A stretch of DNA of 64,000 bases, from contig NC_063045.1 of assembly GCF_018812025.1 (NCBI RefSeq), forward strand, positions 48,180,691-48,244,690, written 5' to 3'. Source of the stretch: Megalobrama amblycephala (taxonomy: Eukaryota; Chordata; Actinopteri; Cypriniformes; Xenocyprididae). The notes below the pieces were generated by a model that ran no database searches, had not been told where the DNA came from, and saw nothing but the letters and a program-made list of their open reading frames with translations. Below are positions 1 to 28,569 of this stretch, one piece after another. The number at the start of each line of letters is the position of its first letter. Positions within the stretch are counted from its first letter, which is position 1. A program made the position numbers and the translations under genes.

Positions 1-429
1 ATACTATCACAAATATTTCAAAAGAACAATTTCGTTACAAATTAATATTTCATAAACAAATAATAATAACAGCATGGATAGGTCAAGCATAAATCATAAA
101 CATACAAACTCTACAATAATATAAAGATTATAAAAACTTCCACAATAATATAAAAATTATAAGATGTACCAAAAGTAAGACGACCAGCGCCAAGATCATC
201 GAACACTGCAATAATTCACATAAACAGAAATCCATCATCCATTTCTCAGTCAACATTATAGCACTGAAGGGAAGCTGTCACCAGTTTACAGCTAAACTAC
301 CCTACTGTATCATACAGAGCAGTTTTAAAATGAGCCTTCGTGAGGCGGGACATATATGAATGGGTGTCGTACTAATTCACGGAATAAACAGTTAAATCTC
401 CATTGTTGAACTTTACTTCCAGTCACAGA
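1..429. other. Upstream flank of exosc8, no gene seen
   Basis: AT-rich sequence with no recognisable exon on either strand. In mammals alg5 lies head-to-head with EXOSC8. I looked for its N-terminal membrane segment on the minus strand here and did not find it. Confidence 0.4.
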
Positions 430-603
430 AAAACACCTACGCGGAAGTCGTCCTAACAAACCACATCATCAGCAGCGGGCGAAGAAAACGCAGCGCTGCA
501 GAGCGGCCGATGAGAAACAGCACTAGCGCCCCACACTGGAGCGGAGGACGGGAGATTCACCTCTTTACGTCACTGCAGTTTTCACGTGGTGCTTCTAAAC
601 ATC
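430..603 (+). promoter_or_regulatory. exosc8: Probable exosc8 promoter and 5' UTR
   Basis: This is a locally CpG- and GC-rich stretch in an AT-rich background, directly upstream of the exosc8 ATG at 604. It holds a CRE/ATF-like TTACGTCA near 566-573 and an E-box-like CACGTG near 583-588. No TATA box is evident, as expected for a housekeeping gene. The transcription start is inferred and not visible in the sequence. Confidence 0.55.
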
Positions 604-3600
604 ATGGCGGCTGGTTTCAAGTAAGTGAATTACAATACAGCATGAATTGCATATGTAGATTGTATCTGAATAACTAATAATTTAATATACTAGAGGTTTT
701 CAGGATAGTGAGATGGTGATTTCGCGGTATTGTTTAACGTAAATAATGAGGTGTGTGTTTGTTTTGTTTTTTTAAGAACCGCAGAGCCTTTAGAATATCA
801 CAGGAGCTTTTTGGTGAGTTGATTTCTGTCAGCTATGAAGTTGGATCAGTGGTATAACACAGGTAATTTGTTTCCCTAATATTCAATTATTCATTATCTT
901 AATCTAATATTCAATAGAAAGAAAACTGTCGTCCAGATGGAAGGGAATTGGGAGAGTTTAGACCCACAACCTTAAATATTAGTAAGTATTACATGCATAT
1001 TATAAAATAACACATTAAAATGACCAGAATAATTTTCAGTGCTTTATACAGAGGAGTCATTAGATATAATTGGATAAATGTGTCCTTCTAGGCTCCATAT
1101 CTACAGCTGACGGATCAGCAATGGTGAAAATTGGAAACACCACAGTGATTTGTGGGATAAAAGCTGTAAGAATCATTTTTATTTTCCTAAAAAACTATGA
1201 TATGGTGAAGGATTATGAAATTACAGCATTTCTTTCTTGCAGGAATTAACTATGCCACCCTCTGATGCTCCAAATAAAGGATATATAGGTAAATTACAAT
1301 TGGGTAATTGACAAATGTTATACATTGGGGTGTTGAATGAAATTTCACTCAATTTCCTCTTTGGTCTCCAAGTCCCAAATGTAGATCTGCCTCCACTGTG
1401 CTCATCTAAATTCAGACCTGGACCACCAGGAGAACAGGCTCAGGCAGCCAGCCAATTTATCGCAGATGTCATTGAGAGGTACAGCTCAAGAAAAGAAAAA
1501 AAAATCATTTGTTTGTGGGATTGGTTGTCAAAAAAAGAAAAAAGTTATTCCTCAGAAATTTTAGCAAGCCTACAAATAATGTTTGTCAAGCCAAAACATT
1601 ATCAGGGTTATTATTGCTTAATTCGTTTTTCTGCTCTGCAGTTCAGATTTAATAAATATGGAGGAATTGTGCATTGAAAAAGCTAAGGTAAGACATATAT
1701 ATATTCTAAAAATAGCATCAAATTGACTATTTCAAATCCTTTACATTTCATTTATGACTTATTTTCTAGCTTTGTTGGGTGCTGTACTGTGATATTATGT
1801 GTTTGGATTATGACGGGAACTTACTTGACGCTTGCATCATAGTTTTGCTGGCAGCTTTAAAGAACGGTGAGCACTTCATCTGAATATAACATTTCCTCCT
1901 GCTTTTATGATGACAACTAAACATGTTTCCAATTTCTCAGCCCAACTTCCTGAAGTCACTATAAACAAAGAGACAGATTTAGCAGAAGTTGACATCCAGA
2001 AGAAGAGACCCTTGAAGATCAGCCGGCACCCAGTCGGCTCATCATTTGCAGTATTTGACGAGTAATTAACTTATTTCTCTATTACACAACTGCAATGTTG
2101 GTTGATGTTAAAAACACACCATTTAGTCTAGCCAGATGAACTTAATAATCATTAAGAACAAGAACACTGGTCTCAGATCAATATAATTATTTTTTAGAAA
2201 TGACCCAAGAATGAGTTCACAGACACTTTTTCCATTTCCTCTTTTCGCAGTTCCATCATCATCGTCGACCCCACGGCGGAAGAGGAAATCTTGTCCACAG
2301 CATTAATGACTGTGGTAACGGATGAGAAGGATCGACTCTGTGCCGTCCACAAACCAGGTGAACAAAGACATCTGACACAAAATTGCAGGTTATTTACAGC
2401 ATCAGGGATACAAACTTATCAGGGTGAAAAAGGGGACAGTATGGAAGCTTGTTTCCACCACGGAATAAAGTTAAAAAGGTAATTTACTTTTTATCTCACA
2501 TTTCAGACTATTTTTCCTGCAATTTTAGTTTACATCTCACAATTCTGACTTCTCGCAATTCCGAGTTTATATCGAATCTCGGTATTGTGGGAAAAAAGTT
2601 AGAATTGTGAGAATTTTGAAATTGCTAGAAATAAAGTCAGAATTGCAAGATAAAAAGTTAGAATTGTGAGAATCTTGGAATTGCTAGAAATAAAATCGGA
2701 ATTGCAAGATATAAACTCAGAATTGCGAGAAAAGATAGAATTGTGAGAATCTGAGACACAGAATTGATAGAATCAAAATCAGAATTGCGAGATAAAAAGT
2801 TAGAATTGTGAGAATCTTAGAATTGCTAGAAATTAAAGCAAAATTGTAAGATACAAACTCTCTAAAAATTTAAAATTGTGACAATCTTGGACTCAGAGTT
2901 GATAGAATCAAAGTCGAGAAAACAGTCGGAATTGCAAGAAAAAACTCAGAATTTTGACCAAAAAAAGTCAGAATGATGAAAAAGTCGCAATTTTTTATAC
3001 CATTGTGGAAACAAGCTTCCATATGACGGAGACAGCAGAGCAACAATTTTAACATGAGGATATAAGGAAAAACTCATCCTTGACTGTATATAGTTAAATT
3101 AAGTCACTTCGGATAAAAGCGTCTGCTAAATGCATTAATATAAATGTAATGCTATTGTACTGTAAAATAAAATGAGTATTTAATTTTACATAACAGTAAA
3201 ATTACAATTTCATTCATGTCTTAATTTCTTTGCTTTCAAAAACTCGCTAAACCATAGAACTTTTATTTTGGCGGAAAAAAAAAAATCGCAGGGATACATA
3301 ACAGATTTATAAATGATTCTCAAAACTATAAAAAAAAAAAAAAAAAAAAAAATTATCGAATTTACATGAATCACATAAATTACATATTTTGGATCCAAAG
3401 CATCAGTTTGTCAAAGGTGACAAGATTGTAGATGAGCATCTTCAGATTGAATTTTTGTGGTCTGTAGATTTGATTGAATATTTTTTGTAGATTTAAAGGT
3501 GCCCTAGAACCAGTTTTAACAAGATGTAATATAAGTCTATGGTGTCCCTTGAACGTGTCTGTGAAGTTTCAGCTCAAAATAGATTTTTTTTTTAATAATT

Positions 3601-6492
3601 TTTTTAACTGCCTATTTTGAGCCATAATTATATATGCACCGATTCAGTGCGCGGCCCCTTTAAATCTCGCGCTCCCCTGCCCCCGAGCTCTCGACTGCCT
3701 TAACCAGCATAAACAAAGTACACACAGCTAATATAACCCTCAAAATGGGTCTTTACAAAGTGTTCGTCATTCATGCTGCATGCATGCATCGATTCCTGTG
3801 AGTATAGTATTTATTTCAGGGTTCCCACTCTTTCATGAACACCAGATTCAAGGACTTTCAAGGACTTTTTCAAGCACCGTTTATTTTATATCAAGCACCT
3901 ATCAAATTCACATTACATATGGAGTGTCATGAAAGACCTCTTACAGTACGTAACATTTTAATCATACTATTGCATATGCACCCATTTTAACCCGGAAGAG
4001 GAACAGAATCATTTGTACGTTAATTTTGGAAATATATATTTGCAGCTTTCTTATCCCTAAATGTTAATAATTATTCCATACTAGTTTTGGTTTTCATTTT
4101 TTATGAATCATTACTTCAGTAAAAACATTATAATATAGAGAGAATATTATAAAAATACATTTTGCAATTGAGTGAAAAAAAAAAGGATTATATGGATCGT
4201 AAATGTGGCTTTAAGTCAGAATATATACAATATATTATAGTTCACGAGTTCACATATCCATATAATTAAATACAGTAAAGTTATGCGTATTTGGCGTGCT
4301 GTCCGGGGAGAGGGCTCCGAGCTTGAAATTTTGGCCCAAACCCAGAGTACTCCCCTCGGTGTGGTAAAAGTAGATAGAACTATAAGTGAGGAGATGGGGT
4401 GGAGGAGGGATGCTGATAAACTCTCAGATGAACAGAGGTAAGTCTGCTGTATTTATACCTCTAGTCATTGGTTGAGTTGAGTAAAACTGAATGCTCTCCA
4501 CCTGTGCTAATTAGGTTAATCTGAACTTGCTCCTCCCGAACTTTGTTAAGAAAACATCATATATAAGCTTGCAATTCTGAGAAAAAAAAAATCAGAATTG
4601 TAATTTATATATCACAATTCTTATGAGTTTCTTGTTAAAGCTACTGTAATTGAAAAAAAAAAATGAAATTGAAAAGAAATTGGAAAAAAAAAGGAAATTC
4701 TGTCATTATTTACTTACCATAAGAGTTGTTTAAAACCCAAATACATTTCTTCTGTTGAACATCCAAGTTTTTTTTTGAAGAATGTGGGTAACCAAACAGC
4801 TGGTCCCCAGTGAGTTCCATAGTAGGAAAGAAAATACTATGGATGTCAATGGGTAGTAGGAAATGTTTGGTTACCCACGTTCTTCAAAATGTGTTCTTTT
4901 GTGTTCAGCACAAGACAAATGAATACAGGTTTGGATCAACTTTAGAGTGACAGAATTTTCATTTTTTTCACAAGTCGCAGCATTTGTTGTCTGTCCCTTT
5001 AAGGCTATTGCGCGCATTTAATATATTGACACGGATTCGATTTTCTCTCAACTGCTGAACTTTACACTTAACCGATGGTGTAGTGTAAACCTTGTGTGTA
5101 TTGACTGTATTAGCAGAATAAGATGCGAATGATAACTTTGTCCAGCAAATGCAGTGTTTGACAGGGTTTTAGAGTGTGCGCGCTTCGGCTCAGAGAAGCC
5201 TGTGTTAGACGAGCACGCAGATAAAATGTTTCACTGGCAAGGCTTTAAAACGCATGCAAATAATAAACTTTTGTGATTGTGAATAACTGCAGTGTTCCGT
5301 GAGTATAACTCTATCGCTGTTTTAACATGTGATGTGAATGTATGTCGCTTTGTACTGCACAGTATGTTGAGACAGAGGCGCCAGGACTGCAACTAACTGA
5401 CAGAAAGCGATATAGCACGATACAATATTTCTTCAAAAGCAGATCATGGAGACCTTTTAATCGTCCACGATCAAAATCGCACACACCTATAAGAATGTTC
5501 ATTTCGGACACAACAAGTGTCACAGCTCAAATGTCCAAGCCCTGCCTAATAACAAGTAAGGGAAAGTACCGCAATGGAAAACACTCGGAAACTGATTGTA
5601 AAATAATATTCCAAAACAAATATACTAGGACTAAGAGGGGCATCTTATAATAAATTTTCACAAAATTTGTTTCAAATTTAATTCAAGCACTTTCAAGGAC
5701 CAATATTGTTTTCAAGTACTTTCCAGGCCTTGAATTCATGTGTCTGAAATCCAAGTACTTTCAAGTACTTTCAAGAAGCGTGGGAACCCTGTATTTGGAT
5801 GTTTACATTTGATTCTGAATGAGTTTGAGGCTGTGCTTTGTGGCTAAAGCTAACATTACACACTGTTGGAGAGATTTCGATTTCGATAAGAAACGATGGT
5901 AACTTTAACCACATTTAACAGTACATTAGCAATATGCTAACGAAACATTTAGAAAGACAATTTAAAAATATCACTAAAAATATCATGGATCATGTCAGTT
6001 ATTATTGCTCCATCTGCCATTTTTCACTATTGTTCTTGCTTGCTTACCTAGTCTGATGATTCGGCTGTGCACATCCAGACGTCCTGCCCTTGTCTAATGC
6101 CTTGAACATGAGCTGACATATGCAAATATTGGGGGCGTACATATTAATGATCCCGACTGTTACGTAACAGTCGGTGTTATGTTGAGATTCGCCTGTTCTT
6201 CGGAGGTCTTTTAAACAAATGAGATTTACATAAGAAGGAGGAAGCAATGGTGTTTCAGACTCACTGTATGTCATTTCCATGTACTGAACTCTTGTTATTC
6301 ATCTATGCCGAGGTAAATTAAATTTTTCATTCGATGGCACCTTTAAAAACAAATATAATTTTTTTTGCTTTAGGTGGGACGTCGTTATCCGGTGAGAAAC
6401 TACAACACTGCATCAATCGAGCCATAACGAGAAACAAAGAAATCAGCAAACTAGTGGACAAAGTCATTGGGAGCGTGAAGACGACGAAATAA
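604..6492 (+). CDS. exosc8: Exosome complex component 8 (RRP43), 11 coding exons
   Basis: Non-catalytic RNase PH-fold ring subunit of the RNA exosome, which degrades and trims RNA in nucleus and cytoplasm. Coding exons: 604-620, 777-813, 918-981, 1092-1165, 1243-1288, 1373-1478, 1642-1687, 1770-1866, 1941-2061, 2251-2357, 6374-6492. All introns are GT-AG, and the exons sum to 834 nt (277 aa plus stop), essentially the vertebrate family length. Recognisable family segments in order are [80 protein letters not shown] and VDPTAEEE. The start follows from the MAAGF N terminus; only 17 coding bases lie in exon 1. The last intron (2358-6373) is far longer than the others because of nested transposons. 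Exon boundaries are read from phase and splice sites, not from transcripts. Confidence 0.97.
2441..3022. repeat. Minisatellite bounded by an 18-bp inverted repeat (MITE-like)
   Basis: ATGGAAGCTTGTTTCCAC at 2441-2458 is matched by its exact reverse complement at 3005-3022. Between them lie imperfect tandem units built on AGAATTGCAAGATAAA and AGAATTGTGAGAATC. This looks like a non-autonomous DNA element whose interior expanded as a minisatellite. It lies in exosc8 intron 10. Confidence 0.7.
3817..5791. mobile_element. hAT-like non-autonomous DNA transposon
   Basis: The ends form a perfect 12-bp inverted repeat, CAGGGTTCCCAC and GTGGGAACCCTG, with subterminal motifs of the CAAGGACTTTCAAGCAC type on both sides. 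Comparison with the uninterrupted family A copy at 30552-31535 shows a duplicated TATTT (3812-3816 and 5792-5796). hAT elements normally duplicate 8 bp, so the superfamily is tentative. No transposase motif was recognised; the internal 102-codon ORF (5342-5650) resembles nothing I know. Confidence 0.7.
4690..4980. mobile_element. Palindromic MITE inside the hAT-like element
   Basis: The inverted arms contain GAAATTCTGTCATTATTTAC on the left and GTGACAGAATTTTCATTTTT on the right, with a paired ATGGATGTCAATGGGTAGTAGG / CCAGTGAGTTCCATAGTAGG core. It is the same family as 37655-37955 and 56804-57105. Confidence 0.65.
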
Positions 6493-7215
6493 ACACACAC
6501 ACAGTCGTGACGTTTTTATCTAAAAGTTGTATTTTTCACTGTCAATATATACTTTCTTTTTTATCACAATAAAACTGCCGACAAAGATCATTTACAAAAA
6601 TTCTGCCTCAGTGTTCAGAAATGTCATCCACTCACATGGTTTAGATTTTTTTTTCTCCATAAGAATATACATCAACTCCCCTCTCAGTATAACAAAATGC
6701 CATTTTAAAATGTGCCGTATAAAAACCGCACATGTAATTGCATGCTGGGACAAGGCGGCCCATCACTCTGACATCCAGCAGTAGAGAGAATGATTTCTCG
6801 TAACGGTAAAGGTGAGCAACAGGTGATTTAGGCACATCTGTACGGCCCTTATTAGTGTGCGTAGGGTCCACCCTTTCGAGCCAAACAGGCTCTCGTTGAA
6901 AGGGCCATTTGGAAGGAAAATAAAGACAGCATGCCGTAGAGAACCCTACAAGAAGAATTGTCTGATTTCATATCTTGTATTTCTTTAAAAAATACGGTAA
7001 TACTCTAAGGTCCTCTGCTCTAAATGTCCTCGCTGTAATACATCTATTCGTCCGGCCTGAGGTCAGGTGGGCAATTCCTGCACCCCTATGAGCGTAAAAA
7101 AAAAAAAATTCAACTTTAGTCCGGTTGAGCCACAGTCTGTCCGTAAAATGCTGCCGATCAAGCACAGTGCTGTTTGTTGACGTCCTCATGATGGGTTAGT
7201 GGGCGGGGCTGTAGG
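6493..7215. other. Convergent 3' UTR region between exosc8 and supt20h
   Basis: The stop codons of the two convergent genes are 723 bp apart. No AATAAA or ATTAAA is visible on the minus strand here. GATAAA variants occur on that strand at 6560-6565 and 6514-6519, the former touching the exosc8 AATAAA. The rest is probably supt20h 3' UTR. Small ORFs in it look like chance. Confidence 0.5.
6568..6573 (+). terminator. exosc8: exosc8 poly(A) signal AATAAA
   Basis: A canonical AATAAA lies 76 bases past the exosc8 stop codon. It is the first such hexamer on the plus strand after the stop, so the 3' UTR is short. Confidence 0.7.
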
Positions 7216-23559
<16,344 letters not shown>

Positions 23560-24176
23560 CGTGGTTGCTGTGTGACAGGAGGCGATGTTGTGTTACACCA
23601 GCACTGTCACCTCCACAAACACACCATTCAAGCCCTGAGATCACAGAGAGACAGTTCAGAAACACACTCCCCGCGCACATTTATCTGTCAGCTGACAGTT
23701 TCCACTAAGAACTCAACCCCAGACATCCAGTGACAAGTGTATGAATGCGAATAAACAAAGTATGAGGCATGAACTCAGCTCATGAAGACAGTTATGCATC
23801 TGTGTATATATGCAATCCCAACATCTGGTAAACAAATGTGATGAACTTCAACAGGATGATGACAGAGTATGTGTTTAAGGATGCAATAGCAATAAATAGC
23901 ATGCATTCATGAAATGCAGAAGAATGTGATCCCAGCAGAAGAAGGCAAACTTCAGCACTGGAGCTCCAGCAAACGACAGGCTGGCTAACCACAGCTAACA
24001 GCTCACTTAAAATGCACAAATCTACACAACACGACCACCTGATAGAGCGGGGCATGAAGTGACAATGGCGACAAACATTGAAACAGACTTGCCAATCGAG
24101 TTGCATCACCACAGGTAGAAAATCCAAAGCAAGAAGCGGAATAAATGTTCCAGTGCCTTCAATGAAAAAAACTCAC

Positions 24177-24270
24177 AGCAGCCATTTTGTTCCAGTGTAA
24201 CAACAAAATCCAAACTTCCGGTGTGCGCGCGTGCGGGAGGCGGAACCAAAGATCTGCAGCGCGGAAAAAC
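24177..24270 (-). promoter_or_regulatory. supt20h: supt20h first non-coding exon and core promoter
   Basis: A GC/CpG-rich block (GCGCGCGTGCGGGAGGCGG on the plus strand near 24223) lies upstream of a minus-strand donor GCT|GTGAGT, so the exon edge is 24177. A 5' UTR exon part also precedes the ATG, with an acceptor near 23634. The exact start site is not visible. Confidence 0.55.
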
Positions 24271-25076
24271 GGCATTTCTCAAAAATTCACCATGGTAAAC
24301 AAAATTTCCACCACAGTACAAAAGTTACTGATTTTGTTAATACATTAAAACGTCGGAAACTTAATTTAGCCACCTATGTCATTAGAAAATAGAGAAATGC
24401 CAAACAAAACGACACAAACCTTCTGAGGGGATCAGTAATAATGTTTAATTCAAACATTTATATGATTTAAAGAATAAATAATACATTATTATAAATAACA
24501 ATACTTTATTTATTATTATTATTGATACTGCTGTTATTATTAATAGTGGCGGTATATGCACATCACAAAATCTTGGGTGAAAAATGGTGCAAAATGTTTT
24601 TCTTTCTTTCTTTTTTTTACTGGAAGTTACCAAACAGGAAACAAACTCCAACCCAAAAAAAAAAAAAAATCATGATCATCATTAGAGACTGAAAAGCAAC
24701 ATATTTTAGTAGAGAATGAATGAAACTGGGCCAGAAAGTAAGTGCACAGAAACACAATGGAGGCAGTGTCTGATGTTCAAACTATGTAAATATGTTAGTT
24801 TAAACTGAAAAATGTTTTATAATGTATTCATGTATATATTTTGTCATTCATGTAATGACCATCTGGTTGCATTCAGCACAATATTTCTAATTAGGAAGAC
24901 ATATCTTTCCAGTTTTTTAACACCCATTTAAAATTCAAGAATACTGAATTTATTATTCACTAAGATCAGGTATCAGATGAATGGCTATTACACATTTCAG
25001 AAACAATCCCATCAGCTGCTGGTGAACGCAGTGAATGAAATGAAAAGTATCACACAGAGGTTTAGGAAAAAATATT
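24271..25076. other. Intergenic DNA between supt20h and eurl
   Basis: AT-rich, with a small (TTA)n stretch near 24505-24530. No exon or mobile-element ends recognised. Confidence 0.4.
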
Positions 25077-25082
25077 TTTATT
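25077..25082 (-). terminator. eurl: Candidate eurl poly(A) signal
   Basis: This is AATAAA on the minus strand, the first good hexamer I found downstream of the eurl stop at 28570. If used, the 3' UTR would be about 3.5 kb and include the repeat at 25284-27022. A nearer variant signal may be used instead. Confidence 0.3.
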
Positions 25083-25283
25083 AATTCATTCCCTTAAAGA
25101 AAATGTACACATCACTCCAAACAAAAGCATCCAGAAATCTTCCACACTGATGGGAAGATCCACTAACACAACAGTATTGCATAAACCACTTAAAATGTCA
25201 CACAACACAGACAGACCACTGGAAAAACAACAAAACAAAAAGCAAAATAATAGCACAATAATGAATAAACATAAGAGAAAAAT

Positions 25284-26928
25284 ATAGCTGCGAGCAGCGA
25301 TGGCGGGCCCAAGCCCGGTGGCACCGCCACCCCGGTGGCTTCAGGGCAACTGTGCACAGCGGGCAATAGGCACTTAAAACGGTTAAACATCAAAGGACTA
25401 TGTCAAATTCACTCCACATTTACTGCACTACAAGGTGCCACTATAGAGCCCCTCCTCCCTGCCCATTTTCAAAGGATTACATGTGCCAAGTTTTAACATT
25501 ATTCTGATGAATTTTGAAGCAAATCAGGTAAAAATAAGAGGGTGATCTCAATGTATGCTGAAAGTGACACATTTTCTGCTTCCAGTTGGTGGCGCTATTA
25601 CTTTGAATCACAATAGTCACATCCATGTGATCAGCCTTGTACAACGAAGACTAAGCCGAAGTTTCATCAAAATCAATTAATGTATGCAGAAGTTATAACA
25701 CTTTGTTTCCCTTTTCTTGCCATAAATTCGTTGCCTCGCCACGGCCAAACCGTTTGAGATATCCAAAATCCGTTTGCAATTAAACAACTTCAATGTGTTA
25801 GCAACAAGTTAAAAAAAGTTTGGTGTAAATTGGATAAACCCTGTAGGAGCAGTAGTATAAAATTCATAGCCTGTTTTTTCAAAAAATTAACATTCAAACC
25901 AAAATAGCTGACTTCCTGTTGGTCGGAGCTAATGAATGTAAATTAGAAAATTGTCCGGCTTGATGAGAACAATATGTGTACCGAGTTTGGTGATTGTAGG
26001 AAAAACTAACCCCCCCACTTTTGTCAAAAGGTGGCGCTACTGAGCCCCTCCACCACGCCCATTTCTATGGCTTTGTCCATGTCTACTGGTTGACAATATT
26101 GATGTGTGTGTCGAGTTTCATGCAATTTGAAGCATGTTAAGAGCCTCAAAAACACTCAAGAATATTATTACAGTTTGACCTGTTGCCATGGCAACAATAT
26201 TTCAAATATCAAAAATCCTGTCATAGGTCTACATCTGCTGTGTATTGACATTACACTGATGAAGTTTGAAGCAAATCAGGTAAAAATAAGAGGGTGATCT
26301 CAAAACATTTCAAAAAGTGATACACTTCCTGCTGCCAGTTGGTGGCGCTATAACTTTGACTCACAATAGTCACATCCATGTGATCAGACTCCTATAACGA
26401 ACACACTCGTGAAGTTTCATAAAGATCAATATATGTATGCAGACGTTATAACACATTTCCTGTTTCCTTTTTCTCGCCATAAATTCGTTGCCTCGCCACG
26501 GCCAAACCGTTCGAGATATCAAAAATCCCCTGGCAATTTTTAATCATCAGTGTCTTGACTTCATGCTGACCGAGTTTGGTGGCGATCGGATTAATCGTCT
26601 AGGAGGAGTATATCAAATTCCAGAGCATGCGTTTTTCAAACAACCCTTAATAGCTGACTTCCTGTTGGCGTGGTGTTTAACTTAGAGCACGAAAGTTGTT
26701 CGGCCCGATGAGGTCTATATGTGTACTGAGTTTCATACTAATACGTGCAAGCGTGTTTAATATATGGACCAAATTTTCAGACTTTTTTCAAGGGGGCGCT
26801 GTCGAGCCCCCCTGCCACGCCCGGGTACCAGCCTCTCCGGCGTCCTAATGGCCGCGGATTCCAATGTGTGTGCCAATTTTCAAGAGTTTTTGAGCATGTT
26901 AAGGCCCCCAAAAAGCCCCGGAAGACGG

Positions 26929-26965
<37 letters not shown>

Positions 26966-27022
26966 ATAATAATCCTTAGAAGAACAAGAGGGCCCTGCGC
27001 GAATTTTCGCTTGGGCCCTAAT
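25284..27022. repeat. Family D repeat (GAGCAGCGATGG type) with internal tandem duplication
   Basis: The edges are ATAGCTGCGAGCAGCGATGG and TTCGCTTGGGCCCTA. Internally, a block beginning GTAAAAATAAGAGGGTGATC at 25528 recurs at 26280 (offset 752 bp), with shared GGTGGCGCTAT, TCACATCCATGTGATCAG and CCTCGCCACGGCCAAACCG. An A31 run lies near its right end. Copy 2 is at 38617-40022. I cannot assign a class. Confidence 0.7.
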
Positions 27023-28569
27023 GAATAAGACAACATATGCAACACACTCGAGACAAAAATGAATCTCGTCCAGTTCATTCAGTATCTCTACAGCACACAA
27101 ACATTTGGACAGTGTGCTTCATTTCATTAACTCCTGTATGTCAAATCACAGAGTGAACCATAAAAGAAAGATTTTAAACTGCACAAAGAAAGCAAACCAC
27201 ATTTCAGACACGTATTGCTTCTTTTCCACAACTCATCCATAATTACAGCTTTAGTTTGCTGACTTGACCTTTCAGAGCATAACCAGAATTACACAGATAA
27301 CTCGCTCATAGAAAATAAAATATTCTTAGAAACCCCAGAGGGGTCAGTCGAATGTGTATCTCTTATAAAGAGAACAGATAATTCAAAATACCTAGCTGAT
27401 TCCTTGAAACAATGTTGATATTTGCATTTTTAAAAAAGATTCTAGAGATAATAGGCTTAATAGAACAATAATAATAGACACGGAGCCATGCACACACATC
27501 AGGGCAGCAAGTGAACAGGATTCTCTGAACGGCCACCAGATGGCGACACAGTCTGTTCTGAAATCAAGGCAGCTGGAAAAAATGTTGCTTTTGCCCTGAC
27601 GATACTTTCACTTTATGCACAGACTCTAAATATAAGAAACTATACAATAATACCACAAGAAAACAACCTCTAAACACGACAAAAATGAAAACCACACATT
27701 TAAAAAAAAAAAAAAAAAAAGTAATAACCAAAGAGCAAATTTGGTTTTAAATATTTGTAGCAAGCAAATAATTGTCCTAACAAAATAAATACTGAAATAG
27801 TTACCTTGAGGTAACAAAGGCTTTGGTTAAGCATTTCTATCGTTCCATTATTAATCCCAGCACCAAGTTAAGCCTAAATCAAAGTTAGGCCTGTGCTTAA
27901 CACGTGTGAACTAACCATACCAGCTGAAACATGTCCAAACTGCTATTTTCTTAATCATAACCCGTGAAATGTTGTGACGCACCTATGAAATGTCAATTTG
28001 AAGAACGCTGCTTTAAGAGTGCAATAAAAGAAATGTAAACTTCCACTAAAGAGTTAAATACGCCTTAGAGTAACGGAACAACCAGTCATTAACAAGTTCC
28101 ACTGCAATGAGCAGAGGGAGGGAAAAACTGTTATCTAAGGAACAGTTACCACAGCAACACCACAACCAATCAGCAAGCCCGAATGTGCAGGAGGAACATT
28201 GTCAGACTGATCCAAGTCTATTAACCACCCATGATCAAGAGTGGAGAGTAAACAGTGATCTGAGGAGTAAAAAAGCAACATATGAATGGAACCACGACAG
28301 AATGGAGAGAGAAAAAAAAAAGTCTTTGTAGGGTTTTAAAAACACCTCATTCTGCATAGAAACACTTTGGACAGGCCTGCAAAACACTTTTGCTTTCAAA
28401 AGTCCAGCTGAAAATTCAGATGCCACCTTGAAAAGCGAGGTGACATTAAACTTATTAGCACAGCGCGTGCGCTTCCGGTCCATTTGAGCTTTGAGCTTCC
28501 GCAAGAGTCTGCTTGGAGCTGCGGTTTCTTTTCGGTCTTTGAGGGGACACAGTTGTCCCTAAAAAGGTC
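27023..28569 (-). other. eurl: Probable eurl 3' UTR, non-repetitive
   Basis: About 1.5 kb directly downstream of the eurl stop, without recognisable repeats except A runs near 27702 and 28311. No convincing reading frame. It is inferred to be 3' UTR from position. Confidence 0.45.

Larger units (their letters stand above)
3493..6346. mobile_element. TTAA-bounded MITE, family A copy 1, split by a hAT-like insertion
   Basis: The ends are TTAAAGGTGCCCTAGAA on the left and its near complement TTCGATGGCACCTTTAA on the right, each including a terminal TTAA. The body matches the copies at 19135 and 30552 (for example the AAAGTGTTCGTCATTCATGC region and the GGCTCAATATT side) but lies in the opposite orientation to the copy at 30552. 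A 1975-bp element interrupts it at 3817-5791. TTAA flanks suggest mobilisation by a piggyBac-type transposase; this is inference, as no coding capacity is seen. Confidence 0.75.

Noticed and set aside
1..430. A possible alg5 first exon on the minus strand, as in mammals
   Set aside because: No start codon with a membrane segment or ALG5-like residues could be read here.
2510..3000. CRISPR-like array in the AGAATTG repeats
   Set aside because: Units are degenerate, contiguous and without spacers; it is a eukaryotic minisatellite.
5342..5650. 102-codon frame inside the hAT-like element as a transposase remnant
   Set aside because: No DDE, BED zinc-finger or hAT dimerisation motif could be recognised.
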